Below, in pieces: positions 51,338 through 62,018 of a stretch of DNA of 64,000 nucleotides. The stretch is from Macondimonas sp035325645 (lineage in GTDB: Bacteria; Pseudomonadota; Gammaproteobacteria; UBA5335), in NCBI GenBank assembly GCA_035325645.1, contig DAOKZK010000001.1, positions 1 to 64,000 of the forward strand, given 5' to 3'. The translations under genes were made by a program, and so were the position numbers. Position 1 is the first letter of the stretch; every line of letters begins with the position of its first letter. The notes beneath the pieces were generated by a model that made no database searches, had not been told where the DNA came from, and saw nothing but the letters and a program-made list of their open reading frames with translations.

Positions 51338-52957
51338 TCAGGCTTCCTGCGCCTTCAGGTCCAGCACATAGTCGCGATAGCGCTGACGCAGATCCGCCTT
51401 GAGGATCTTGGCCATGGCGTTCTTGGGCAGCTCGTCCAGAAACACCACATGGCGCGGGCACTTGTAGTCGGCCAGATGCTGACGACAGAAGGCGTTGATC
51501 GCCTCGGGGGTCAAGTTGCCCTCGCCGCCCTTGAAGCCCGGCTTGGGCACCACCACGGCCAGCACGTCCTCGCCGAGATCGGGATGCGGCACCGCGATGA
51601 CAGCAGCCTCGAGGACCTCCGGCATCTCCAGCAGCACACGCTCCACCTCGATGGCGAAGATGTTGTAACCGCCGCGCAGCACCATGTCCTTCTTGCGGTC
51701 GGTGAGGTACACATACCCGTCGGGCGCGATGTAGCCCACATCGCCGGTGTGCAGCAGCTCGCCGCGCCAGAGTTCCTTGGTATTTTTCTCGCCCTTGTAG
51801 TAGCTGCGCCGCTCGATGCCGGACCTGAAGCAGATCTCGCCCACCTCGCCCTGCGGCAGGGCGTTGCCGTCATCATCGACGATGACCACCTCGCAGCCCA
51901 CCGGCTTGCCGACCGAACCCGGGTGATCGAGGATGTCGCGCGGATTGGGTCCCAGCATGCAGGCCGCGCCGGCGCCGCCTTCGGTCAGCCCGTAGCCGTT
52001 GAGCATCATCACCTTGGGCCAGATCTCGAGCATCTTGCGCACCGTATCCGGTTGGATCGGCGCCGCGCCGAAGAACACGAACTTGAGCGAGCTGTAGTCG
52101 TAGCCCTTCACCTTGGGGTGCTTCATGGCCAGATTCAACATGGTCGGCACGCCCATGATGGAGGTGGCACGGTGCCGCTCGATCGAGGCCAGCAGCTGCT
52201 CCGGATCGAAGCGCGGCAGGACGATCTGCGTGATGCCGGCGCGGATGCTCATCAGCATCAGGCCATGGCAGCCGGTGAACCCGAACAGCGGCACGGCGTG
52301 CAGCAGGCTTTCGCCGAACAGCGCCGAGAGCAGCTGTGCCAGATTCTGCTGGCCGGGCTGATCGGCCAGATTGCCCTCGGGCACCAGCACGCCCTTGGGC
52401 ATGCCCGTGGTACCGGAGGTATAGAGCAGATCGGCCGGATCACGGTCGGTCGGCGGGGGGTCGAGCGGCGGGAAATCGGTGGATCCCTCACGCAGCACAT
52501 CGCCCAGCGGCGTGAAGCCGTCGATGGCCTCGCGGCCGGTCACGAAGAAATACTTGAGATTGAACTGGCCCGGACGGCCTTCGATGTCGACCGGCTTGCC
52601 CTGCGTAAGCGGGATCAGTGTGTCCAGATGCGCCGGGCCGCTGATCAGCGCCACCGCGTCGCTGTGCTCCAGCACATAGTATTTCTCAGGCGGCGCCCAG
52701 CGCGTGTTGATGGGCACCGGCACTGCACCCAGCTTGTGGATGCCGAAATAGCTGGCGTTGAACGACACGGCCTGATCGTTGGCCAGCACCATCGCCACCT
52801 TGTCCCCGCGACGCACTCCGGCGGCATGCAGCCGGCTGGCGATGCGGCTGCTCGCGGCATCGAGTTCGCGGAAGGTGACCTCGCCATCCTGGGCGATGAC
52901 CGCCTTCTTGTCGGGTTTTTTCTGGACGGATTGATGCAACAGATCAATGACAGCCAT
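51338..52957 (-). CDS. Fatty acid--CoA ligase (class I adenylate-forming enzyme)
   Basis: A 539-aa acyl-CoA synthetase. The ATP loop is LLYTSGTTGMPKGVLVP, then LNGYGLTEGGAGAAC, GELLHTGDVGYIAPDGYVYL and LTDRKKDMVLRGGYNIF, with the catalytic lysine in LPKNAMAKILKADLRQR. The chain-length preference cannot be told from sequence. GGAG lies 7 nt before the ATG at 52957. It differs in branch from the FATP-like ligase facing it. Confidence 0.93.
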   Translation of the reverse strand: MAVIDLLHQSVQKKPDKKAVIAQDGEVTFRELDAASSRIASRLHAAGVRRGDKVAMVLANDQAVSFNASYFGIHKLGAVPVPINTRWAPPEKYYVLEHSDAVALISGPAHLDTLIPLTQGKPVDIEGRPGQFNLKYFFVTGREAIDGFTPLGDVLREGSTDFPPLDPPPTDRDPADLLYTSGTTGMPKGVLVPEGNLADQPGQQNLAQLLSALFGESLLHAVPLFGFTGCHGLMLMSIRAGITQIVLPRFDPEQLLASIERHRATSIMGVPTMLNLAMKHPKVKGYDYSSLKFVFFGAAPIQPDTVRKMLEIWPKVMMLNGYGLTEGGAGAACMLGPNPRDILDHPGSVGKPVGCEVVIVDDDGNALPQGEVGEICFRSGIERRSYYKGEKNTKELWRGELLHTGDVGYIAPDGYVYLTDRKKDMVLRGGYNIFAIEVERVLLEMPEVLEAAVIAVPHPDLGEDVLAVVVPKPGFKGGEGNLTPEAINAFCRQHLADYKCPRHVVFLDELPKNAMAKILKADLRQRYRDYVLDLKAQEA

Positions 52958-53103
52958 GTCGTCTCTCCTCGTTGTATGGCCGGATGATGCCTGCACGGGT
53001 CGTCGTTACCGCCCGTGTCTGCCCCGAATCTACCATACTCTTCGTTCAATTCGTCTCAGACGCACGCCTTCCCGGCCGCGGCGGCCAGGCATGCCGATCG
53101 ATT

Positions 53104-53147
53104 ACATAATCAAATTTGAAACATAGAAACAATGAATTTTATCGATC
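53104..53147 (+). promoter_or_regulatory. AT-rich katG upstream region
   Basis: The 60 bp before katG are strikingly AT-rich for this genome and include TTGAAA (53116-53121) and a TATC-like -10 about 18 bp on, plus the palindrome TCGATCG. A peroxide-responsive promoter is likely, but no clear OxyR site could be set. Confidence 0.35.
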
Positions 53148-53199
53148 GCTAAAAACGCGCTAGATTCAAGCCAGACCCCGCACCACCCAGGAGCCGTCC

Positions 53200-55359
<2,160 letters not shown>

Positions 55360-55371
55360 GCGAAACGCACC

Positions 55372-55409
55372 GGATCAGCCGCCGCGTTGAACGCAGCGGC
55401 TGATCCTTT
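55372..55409 (+). terminator. Intrinsic terminator of katG
   Basis: An 11-bp stem GGATCAGCCGC/GCGGCTGATCC with a 13-nt loop, followed by TTT, starts 13 nt after the katG stop. Confidence 0.8.
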
Positions 55410-55442
55410 ACCGGACCCAGCTGCTGATTCGAGGAATTTGCT

Positions 55443-55595
55443 GTGCGGGACCGTCCGCTGCCCAAAGCGAACCAGACCGGGCACTTGCGCAAGAACATCG
55501 CTGTGTTCGACTTTGAAATCGATGCGGACGACATGGCGCAGCCGGCCGAACTGAACGATGGATACTCGGTCCTCGGGCGGCGACCCCATCTGTGA
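55443..55595 (+). pseudogene. C-terminal fragment of an aldo/keto reductase
   Basis: Fifty codons from a GTG to TGA read HLRKNIAVFDFEIDADDM followed by LNDGYSVLGRRP, the typical end of AKR enzymes of the 2,5-diketogluconate reductase group. The upstream catalytic barrel is absent; katG and its terminator precede it. It is probably a deletion scar. 55596-55677 holds nothing recognisable. Confidence 0.7.
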
Positions 55596-55677
55596 GAACG
55601 CCATTATTGGGCTGGCGCAGACGGATCGACGCGGTCTACCGATCAGGGATCGGACTCAACCGGTCAACCGACGCAAG

Positions 55678-55765
55678 TGGCGGAGAGAGAGGGATTCGAA
55701 CCCTCGATACGTTGCCGTATACACGATTTCCAGTCGTGCGCCTTCGACCGCTCGGCCATCTCTCC
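55678..55765 (-). tRNA. tRNA-Ser(GGA), CCA encoded
   Basis: An 88-nt class II tRNA on the minus strand: acceptor GGAGAGA/TCTCTCC, anticodon arm CACGA-CTGGAAA-TCGTG (anticodon GGA), long variable arm, T-arm GGTTCGAATCC, discriminator G and encoded CCA. Confidence 0.97.
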
Positions 55766-55829
55766 GGAATCGACGTGTGCCCGGTCTCGGGCAGGCGCGA
55801 AGGTTACCCCAGCCTGCCCGCCCCTGCAA

Positions 55830-56099
55830 TCACTGCGCAGCGTCGGCCGGCGGTACGAAAGGCGGCGGGACGTCGAGGCAGCTGCCGTCCGATCGCCGGC
55901 GCATGTCGCCCGCCGATTCCGTCGGGCCGCCCGGTGGAATGGTCCAGGCGCTCCGGCCGCTGGCGCCGGGCAGCTGAACCTCAGGGCCCGGCCGGGCTGC
56001 CAGATGGGGTTCCTTCTTGTCGCAGGACGGCTTGGAGGCACATGCGGCGAGCAATACGACCGGTGCGACGAGCAAGAGCCGGTGCAGCGGGGTCATCAT
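55830..56099 (-). CDS. Small lipoprotein in the bamC position
   Basis: An 89-aa lipoprotein precursor: signal peptide RLLLVAPVVLLAAC (lipobox LAAC), then a Pro/Gly-rich, Cys-containing mature part ending SCLDVPPPFVPPADAAQ. The start ATG overlaps the dapA stop (ATGA), so the two are coupled. In other gammaproteobacteria the gene after dapA is bamC. Only the N-terminal lipoprotein part and the LDVPP-like motif recall BamC, and the helix-grip domains are absent. It may be a reduced BamC or an unrelated lipoprotein. Confidence 0.7.
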   Translation of the reverse strand: MMTPLHRLLLVAPVVLLAACASKPSCDKKEPHLAARPGPEVQLPGASGRSAWTIPPGGPTESAGDMRRRSDGSCLDVPPPFVPPADAAQ

Positions 56100-56974
56100 A
56101 GGGAAATTCCTGCCTGTTCGAGCGCTTCGGTGACGACGGCGTAACATGATGGATCAAGCGGAGTCATGGGCAGGCGGATGCCGGGGCCGATCAGGCCCAT
56201 GCGCATCAGCGCCCACTTGGTCGGAATGGGGTTGCTCTCGACGAACAGATCGCGATGCAGCCGCGCGAGCCCGGCATTGATCGCGCGCGCCGTCTCGGCA
56301 TCCCCGTCCAGCGCGGCGCGACACATGGCATGCATGGCCCGGGGGGCGACATTGGCCGTGACGGAGATATCGCCCTTGGCGCCCATCAGAATCGCCTCGC
56401 AGGCAGTGGCATCGTCGCCGGAATATACGGCAAAATCGGACGGGCAGGACTGCAGCACGGTCCGCATGCGGTCGAGATCGCCGGTCGCTTCCTTGAGGCC
56501 CACGATGTGCGGCACCGATGCGAGGCGAACGACCGTATCCGGCTTGAGATCCACGCCCGTCCGACCGGGCACGTTATAGAGAATCTGGGGAATGGCGACC
56601 GCTTCGGCAATGGCCCTGTGATGACGATACAGTCCTTCCTGCGTCGGCTTGACGTAATAGGGACTGACCAGCAGGCAGGCATCGACGCCGGCTTCCTTGG
56701 CCGCCCGGGTGAGTTCGATGGCCTCCGAGGTGGCGTTGGCCCCAGTCCCGGCGATGACCGGAATGCGCCCGCGCACCTGAACCACCGCCGTGCGCAAGAG
56801 CTCGCAATGCTCGGCGAAGCTGAGCGTGGACGCCTCGCCGGTCGTCCCCGCCACCACCAGTGCATCGGTGCCCTCTTCGACATGGAATTCGATCAGCCGG
56901 GCGAATGCCTCCCAATCGATCGCCCCGTCGGGGTGCATGGGCGTGGCCAAGGCCACCAGACTGCCCGTGATCAT
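56096..56974 (-). CDS. dapA: 4-hydroxy-tetrahydrodipicolinate synthase
   Basis: First step of lysine/DAP synthesis from aspartate semialdehyde and pyruvate. The 292-aa product begins MITGSLVALATPMHPDG, has the phosphate/active loop VVAGTTGEASTL, the catalytic Tyr in QILYNVPGRTGVD and the Schiff-base Lys in HIVGLKEATGDL. GGAG lies 6 nt before the ATG at 56974, giving the same length as E. coli DapA; earlier starts at 56986 and 57043 are less likely. Confidence 0.96.
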   Translation of the reverse strand: MITGSLVALATPMHPDGAIDWEAFARLIEFHVEEGTDALVVAGTTGEASTLSFAEHCELLRTAVVQVRGRIPVIAGTGANATSEAIELTRAAKEAGVDACLLVSPYYVKPTQEGLYRHHRAIAEAVAIPQILYNVPGRTGVDLKPDTVVRLASVPHIVGLKEATGDLDRMRTVLQSCPSDFAVYSGDDATACEAILMGAKGDISVTANVAPRAMHAMCRAALDGDAETARAINAGLARLHRDLFVESNPIPTKWALMRMGLIGPGIRLPMTPLDPSCYAVVTEALEQAGISL

Positions 56975-57115
56975 GAACGGCTCCATGGCGAAAGTTTGTG
57001 ATGTTACCCCCCACCGCGCATGGCAACAAGCGCACAGGCCCAAGGAGACGCGCCACCCCAGCGCTCATGCCCCGCTCGAAAAACAGCCTCGCCACTGCAC
57101 TTCGGAGTAGACACC

Positions 57116-57601
57116 ATGCCCTTCCCCGAACCGGGTGATCTGATCCCTCCCTTCAATGCCATGGCCACCCAGGGCCTTGCCTTCTCGGACAAGGACCTGC
57201 AAGGCCGGATCACCGTGCTGTATTTCTATCCCAAGGACGACACCCCCGGCTGTACCACTGAAGGCCAGGATTTTCGCGACCATCTGGCCGCGTTTCAGGA
57301 ACAGGGGGCGCAGATCGTCGGCATCAGCCGCGACTCCCTCGCCTCGCACGAAAAATTTCGTACCAAATACAACCTCCCCTTCCCCCTGATCGCCGACGGC
57401 GACGAGACGCTCTGCAATCTGTTCGGGGTGATCAAGGAAAAGAACATGTACGGCCGCAAGGTCATGGGCATCGAACGCAGCACCTTCCTCATCGACGCGA
57501 CGGGCCGCGTGGCGCGGGTCTGGCGCAAGGTGAAGGTGGAAGGGCATGTGCCGGAGGTACTGGAAGCGGTCAAGGCGCTGCGTCAGGGAGGTGACGCATG
57601 A
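57116..57601 (+). CDS. bcp: Thioredoxin-dependent peroxiredoxin Bcp
   Basis: Reduces peroxides using thioredoxin. The 161-aa product has the peroxidatic Cys in FYPKDDTPGCTTEGQDF. The E. coli-type resolving Cys five residues later is absent; a second Cys lies in DETLCNLFG. FGVIKEKNMYGRKVMGIERS is typical of the family. GGAG lies 8 nt before the ATG. It overlaps the PhoH-like gene by ATGA. The dapA-bcp-phoH neighbourhood is common in gammaproteobacteria. Confidence 0.95.
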   Translation: MPFPEPGDLIPPFNAMATQGLAFSDKDLQGRITVLYFYPKDDTPGCTTEGQDFRDHLAAFQEQGAQIVGISRDSLASHEKFRTKYNLPFPLIADGDETLCNLFGVIKEKNMYGRKVMGIERSTFLIDATGRVARVWRKVKVEGHVPEVLEAVKALRQGGDA

Positions 57602-59067
57602 CGCCGCCGGTCAGCACTGCCCGCCGCCGGCGCATCCGCGGCGAGGAATTGGCCGAATCCATCCTGCCGGAGATCGCCCGCACGCGCCTGTACGTGCTCG
57701 ACACCAACGTGCTGATGCACGATCCGACGTCCCTGTTCCGCTTCGAGGAGCACGCGGTCTTCATTCCCATGGTGGTGCTGGAGGAACTCGACGCCGCCAA
57801 GAAAGGGACATCCGAGGTCGCCCGCAACGTGCGACAGGTCAGCCGTTTCCTGGACGAGCTGATGCAGGACGCCGACCGTCAGGCCGTCGTCGAGGGCCTG
57901 CCGCTGGTGCGTGCCGCCACACCCGATGCGCCGGTTCAGGATCGCGGCGGACGGCTGTTCTTCCAGACCGAACCGCTGCCGACCGCCGCCATGCCCGTGA
58001 GCCTGCCGGGACTCAAGCCCGACAACACCCTGCTCGCCACCGTGATGGCCCTGCAGTCGCGCCATCCCGACCGCGAGGTGGTGCTGGTGTCGAAGGACAT
58101 CAATCTGCGCATCAAGGCCAGCATCATGGGCCTGTGCGCGGAGGACTACTTCAACGACCAGGTGCTGGACGACGCCGACCTGCTCTACCGCGGCTGGGAG
58201 GAGCTGCCCGAGGATTTCTGGAACACCCACAGCAAGGACATGGCCTCGTGGAACGAGAAGGGCCGCACCTTCTACCGGGTGATCGGTCCCAAGGTCGCCG
58301 GCTGGACGCCCAACCTCTGCCTCTACACGCCCGATGGCCAGTTCGAGGGCATCGTGCGGGAAGTCACACAGGGCGCCGCGCGCATCGAGATCCTGCGCAA
58401 CTACCGCGAGAATGCCGTCTGGGGCGTGCGGGCGCGCAACCGGGAGCAGAGCTTCGCCCTGAACCTCCTGATGGACCCGGACGTGGACTTCGTCACGCTT
58501 TTGGGCGGCGCGGGCACCGGCAAGACGCTGCTGGCGCTGGCCGCCGGTCTGACCCAGTGCCTGGAGATGAACCGCTACCGGGAAATCCTGATGACGCGGG
58601 TCACCATCCCCGTCGGCGAGGACATCGGCTTTCTGCCCGGCACGGAAGAGGAAAAGATGACGCCCTGGATGGGCGCGCTGATGGACAATCTGGAGGTGCT
58701 GACCCACAGCGAGGAAGGCGGCGACTGGGGACGGGCGGCGACGCAGGATCTTCTCGCCCATCGCATCAAGATCCGCTCGCTCAATTTCATGCGCGGCCGG
58801 ACCTTCCTCAACCGCTATCTCATCATCGACGAGGCCCAGAACCTCACCGCCAAGCAGATGAAAACGCTGATCACGCGCGCCGGACCCGGCACCAAGATCG
58901 TCTGTCTGGGCAACATCGCCCAGATCGACACGCCCTATCTCACCGAAACCAGCTCGGGGCTCACCCATGTGGTCGACCGCTTCCGCAACTGGGCGCACGG
59001 CGGACACATCACGCTGGTGCGCGGCGAGCGTTCGCGGCTGGCCGATCACGCCGCCGACATTCTCTGA
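57598..59067 (+). CDS. PhoH family protein (PIN domain + PhoH ATPase)
   Basis: A 489-aa protein with an N-terminal PIN nuclease domain (LYVLDTNVLMHDPTSLFRFE; acidic residues in VVLEELDAAKKG and VSKDINLRIKA) and a C-terminal PhoH helicase/ATPase domain (Walker A GGAGTGKTLLALAAG, Walker B RYLIIDEAQNLT). This PIN-PhoH (YlaK/PhoH2-type) architecture acts as an RNA helicase/RNase in mycobacteria. It is coupled to bcp by a 4-bp overlap. Confidence 0.95.
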   Translation: MTPPVSTARRRRIRGEELAESILPEIARTRLYVLDTNVLMHDPTSLFRFEEHAVFIPMVVLEELDAAKKGTSEVARNVRQVSRFLDELMQDADRQAVVEGLPLVRAATPDAPVQDRGGRLFFQTEPLPTAAMPVSLPGLKPDNTLLATVMALQSRHPDREVVLVSKDINLRIKASIMGLCAEDYFNDQVLDDADLLYRGWEELPEDFWNTHSKDMASWNEKGRTFYRVIGPKVAGWTPNLCLYTPDGQFEGIVREVTQGAARIEILRNYRENAVWGVRARNREQSFALNLLMDPDVDFVTLLGGAGTGKTLLALAAGLTQCLEMNRYREILMTRVTIPVGEDIGFLPGTEEEKMTPWMGALMDNLEVLTHSEEGGDWGRAATQDLLAHRIKIRSLNFMRGRTFLNRYLIIDEAQNLTAKQMKTLITRAGPGTKIVCLGNIAQIDTPYLTETSSGLTHVVDRFRNWAHGGHITLVRGERSRLADHAADIL

Positions 59068-59229
59068 AACCCGCACGCCTCATCCACACCCAGCGGTCGC
59101 TGCCCAGCGGCCGCCGCCCTCTTGGCGATCGGCAACGCCGCGCTGGGTCCCGCCGACCCAAGGGACTGGCGAGGCAGCCAGCGCAGCGGACATCCCCCCG
59201 GCACCCGACGATGCGGCCCGCGCTTCCGG

Positions 59230-59454
59230 CCACAAAGCAGCGGCTTCCTGCCGCGCGAAATCCTGTATCTGCTGGGCGCGGTGGCCAAGGAAGGCATTTG
59301 CGGCATGGAGGTGGTAGAAGTCTCCCCGCCCTACGATCAATCCGAGATCACCGCGCTGCTCGCCACGCGCGCCATCGTCGATGTGCTGGGCACGCTGGTC
59401 GCCTATGGCAAACTCGGCTCGCACCGGTCCATCATCCGCGGCTGGGGCGCCTGA
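59230..59454 (+). pseudogene. C-terminal fragment of agmatinase/ureohydrolase
   Basis: The frame 59122-59454 ends with LPREILYLLGAVAKEGICGM followed by VVEVSPPYDQSEITALLATR, the C-terminus of agmatinase (SpeB) enzymes. Residues before about 59230 are scrambled and the manganese-binding core is gone. It therefore looks like a truncated relic between the PhoH-like gene and the nickel transporter. 59068-59229 holds no other readable gene. Confidence 0.75.
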
Positions 59455-59464
59455 GGAGTTCGCC

Positions 59465-60130
59465 ATGAGCACGTCTTTCCCCCTGCTGCTGGCCACGGGC
59501 TTCGGCCTGGGGCTGCTGCACGCGCTGGATCCCGACCATATGCTGGCGGTGGCCAATCTCGGGCGCGATCGGCCGGGCGCGAGCCGATGGGTGCGGCTGG
59601 GCTTCTGCGCGCGCTGGGCGCTCGGCCACGGCGCAGCGGTGCTCGTCATCGGCGCGCTGGTGCTCCTGGGCGGCATGGCCATCCCCGCATCGCTGTCCGG
59701 CTGGGCCGAGTACGCCGTCGGCTGGGTGCTGATCGCGCTCGGCGCGGGCGCCCTGTGGTCGGCCCTGGCCGGCGAGGCACCGGTCCGCTGGCATCGGCAC
59801 GACGGCCCGGGGCATCTGCATGTGGCCGGCCTGCCGGCGCACCACGGGCGCAGCGCGGTGGCGGTGGGCCTGTTGCACGGCGCAGCGGGCTCGGCGTCCC
59901 TGCTCGCCCTAGTGCCACTGGCCGGCGCAACGAGCCCGTGGTCGGGGCTCGGCTATCTGCTGACTTTCGGCGCGGGCGTGCTCGTGGCCATGCTCGTGTT
60001 CGGCGGGCTCCTGGGAAGCGGCCTGGGCGCGCTCCAGATCCGCCGGCCACGGCTCGCGCTGGCCGTGCGCGTCATGCTGGCGCTGGCGGCCATGACCCTG
60101 GGCGTCGTCTGGGTGCGAGGCGGCGCGTGA
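59465..60130 (+). CDS. Nickel/cobalt transporter (UreH/NicO type)
   Basis: A 221-aa inner membrane protein with about six helices. The metal-binding signature is LLHALDPDHMLAV at residues 17-29. His-rich segments (RWHRHDGPGHLHVAGLPAHH) lie mid-protein, and GLLHGAAGSASLL is a second conserved motif. It overlaps ureD by GTGA, so it most likely supplies nickel for urease. Confidence 0.88.
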   Translation: MSTSFPLLLATGFGLGLLHALDPDHMLAVANLGRDRPGASRWVRLGFCARWALGHGAAVLVIGALVLLGGMAIPASLSGWAEYAVGWVLIALGAGALWSALAGEAPVRWHRHDGPGHLHVAGLPAHHGRSAVAVGLLHGAAGSASLLALVPLAGATSPWSGLGYLLTFGAGVLVAMLVFGGLLGSGLGALQIRRPRLALAVRVMLALAAMTLGVVWVRGGA

Positions 60131-61011
60131 CACCGGCGCTGCCGGTCGAGCAGCCAGCATCTGAACCGACGGCAGCGGACCGAACGGATGCCGACGGCTG
60201 GCTGGGCGAGCTGTCGCTCGGCTTCGAGCGGCGCGGCGCGGCGAGCGTGCTGGCCATGCGCCGGCACCGTGGCCCCTTGACCGTTCAGCGGCCGTTCTAC
60301 CCCGAAGGTCCCGCGGTCTGTCAGGTCACCCTGCTGCATCCGCCCGGCGGCGTCGTGGGCGGCGATCGCCTGCACCTCACCGCCACCCTCGATCCCGGCG
60401 CGCAGGCGCTGATCACGACCCCTGCCGCCGCCAAGATTTATCGCAGCGCCGGGCCCATCGCCGCGCAGCGACAGGATTTTCAGATCGCCACCGGCGCCGC
60501 GCTGGAATGGCTGCCGCAGGAGACGATCCTGTACTCGGGCGCACGCGTGCGCTCGTGCACACGCGTCGAGCTCGCGCCCGGCGCGAGATTTCTCGGCTGG
60601 GAAATCACCTGCCTCGGCCGTCCTCATTGCGCCGAGCGCTTCGAGGCCGGCGTGGGCACGATCGCGCTGGAGCTGTGGGAAGCAGGCGAGCCGCTGTTCA
60701 TCGAGCGCGGCCGCTATGCCGGCGGCGGTGATCTGTTGACCGCGCCGTGGGGAATGGCGGGTCATCCCGTCGCCGGCACCTGGCTGGCGCTCGATCCGCC
60801 GGCCGCTCTGACCAACGAGATCCGCGCAGCGCTGGCGCAGACAGCGGACCCGACCCATTGGGGCCTGAGCCGCCTGCCGCGCGTGCTCGTGCTGCGCTAC
60901 CGGGGTCCGAGCGCGGCCGAGGCGCGCGCCCTGTTCATCCACGCCTGGACGCTGGCGCGGCCGGTGGTACTCGGCCGGGAAGCCCGGCCGCCGCGCATCT
61001 GGGCGACCTGA
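60127..61011 (+). CDS. ureD: Urease accessory protein UreD
   Basis: Scaffold that recruits UreF-UreG to apo-urease for nickel insertion. The 294-aa product contains PEGPAVCQVTLLHPPGGVVG-like and GGDRLHLTATLDPGAQALIT, TPAAAKIYRS, and LEWLPQETILYSGARV, all typical UreD blocks. The GTG at 60127 overlaps the transporter stop. ureA follows after 77 bp. Confidence 0.94.
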   Translation: MTPALPVEQPASEPTAADRTDADGWLGELSLGFERRGAASVLAMRRHRGPLTVQRPFYPEGPAVCQVTLLHPPGGVVGGDRLHLTATLDPGAQALITTPAAAKIYRSAGPIAAQRQDFQIATGAALEWLPQETILYSGARVRSCTRVELAPGARFLGWEITCLGRPHCAERFEAGVGTIALELWEAGEPLFIERGRYAGGGDLLTAPWGMAGHPVAGTWLALDPPAALTNEIRAALAQTADPTHWGLSRLPRVLVLRYRGPSAAEARALFIHAWTLARPVVLGREARPPRIWAT

Positions 61012-61088
61012 GCTGCGGACTTGCCAGCCGGCATGGCTTCGGTGAGCATCGCGGAGTCCGCTTTTTGGCTTGACCGACCGGAGATGTC

Positions 61089-61391
61089 ATGGAACTCACC
61101 CCGCGCGAAAAAGACAAGCTGCTGCTCTTCACCGCCGCGCTCGTGGCCGAGCGCCGGCTGGCGCGCGGCGTCAAGCTGAACTACCCTGAGGCGGTCGCCT
61201 ACATCAGCGCGGCGATCCTGGAAGGTGCGCGCGACGGACGCACGGTGGCCGAGCTGATGGACGCGGGACGCCGGCTGCTGACCCGCGATCAGGTAATGGA
61301 GGGCATCCCCGAGATGCTGCCCGAGGTGCAGGTGGAAGCCACCTTCCCGGACGGCACCAAGCTGGTGACGGTTCACGATCCGATCGTGTAA
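61089..61391 (+). CDS. ureA: Urease subunit gamma
   Basis: The small structural subunit of urease, 100 aa, complete: MELTPREKDKLLLFTAALVA at the start, LNYPEAVAYISAAILEGARD, and the C-terminal TFPDGTKLVTVHDPIV. The usual next genes ureB and ureC do not follow; 61392-61542 holds no urease sequence that I can find. Confidence 0.96.
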   Translation: MELTPREKDKLLLFTAALVAERRLARGVKLNYPEAVAYISAAILEGARDGRTVAELMDAGRRLLTRDQVMEGIPEMLPEVQVEATFPDGTKLVTVHDPIV

Positions 61392-61542
61392 GGACCTGGG
61401 CCTTGGGCAGGATGCCCGGCTGAATCCGCATCGCTCACGCGGCGGGGCCGCAACAAGGCTGGCGGGCTATCGATCCCGTTCTTTCACCCCGCCGCCCGCG
61501 TCGAGCACGTCGACCGCGGCAACTGGGCCGAGGGGATCGATC

Positions 61543-61950
61543 ATGACCGGGACACCTACCGCCGAGGGAGTGGCGATGGGCCATGAAATCAGCATCGCCG
61601 GCAGCGGCGTGTATCTCATCTGCCGCGTGACGGAACCGATCACCCTGGAGGTGGCGCGGGCTTTCACAGCCGCACTGGACGCGGCCAGCCATGCGCGCGG
61701 CATCAAGCGCTTTCTGGTCGACGTGCGCGCAGCGCCCAATGTCGCCAGCGTCCTGCAAAACTACCGCTTCGCGAATGTCGACATGTCCGAGATGGCGCTG
61801 CAGCGCGATGTGCGCTCGGCGATCCTGGTCGCCGCCGATGACCACAGCCACGATTTCGTCGAAACGGTGAGCCAGAATGCGGGCTATGGCGTGCGGCTGT
61901 TCCGCGACGAGGCGGCGGCCATCGCGTGGCTCGAAGAGGATCTGCGCTGA
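61543..61950 (+). CDS. Hypothetical protein, possible STAS/SpoIIAA-like fold
   Basis: A 135-aa soluble protein (124 aa from the alternative ATG at 61576, which has GGAG 5 nt upstream). The pattern of alternating strands and helices (GVYLICRVTEPITLEVARAF, GIKRFLVDVRAAPN, RSAILVAADDHSHDFVE, GYGVRLFRDEAAAIAWL) resembles STAS/SpoIIAA-like proteins, especially the C-terminal FRDEAAAIAWLEE. No partner is evident. The family call is a guess from layout. Confidence 0.6.
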   Translation: MTGTPTAEGVAMGHEISIAGSGVYLICRVTEPITLEVARAFTAALDAASHARGIKRFLVDVRAAPNVASVLQNYRFANVDMSEMALQRDVRSAILVAADDHSHDFVETVSQNAGYGVRLFRDEAAAIAWLEEDLR

Positions 61951-62018
61951 GGCGACGGACCCGCGTCCGCCAGCGATTCGGGCGGCGCGGATCCCGGACG
62001 GAGGACTTTGGGACGCCC

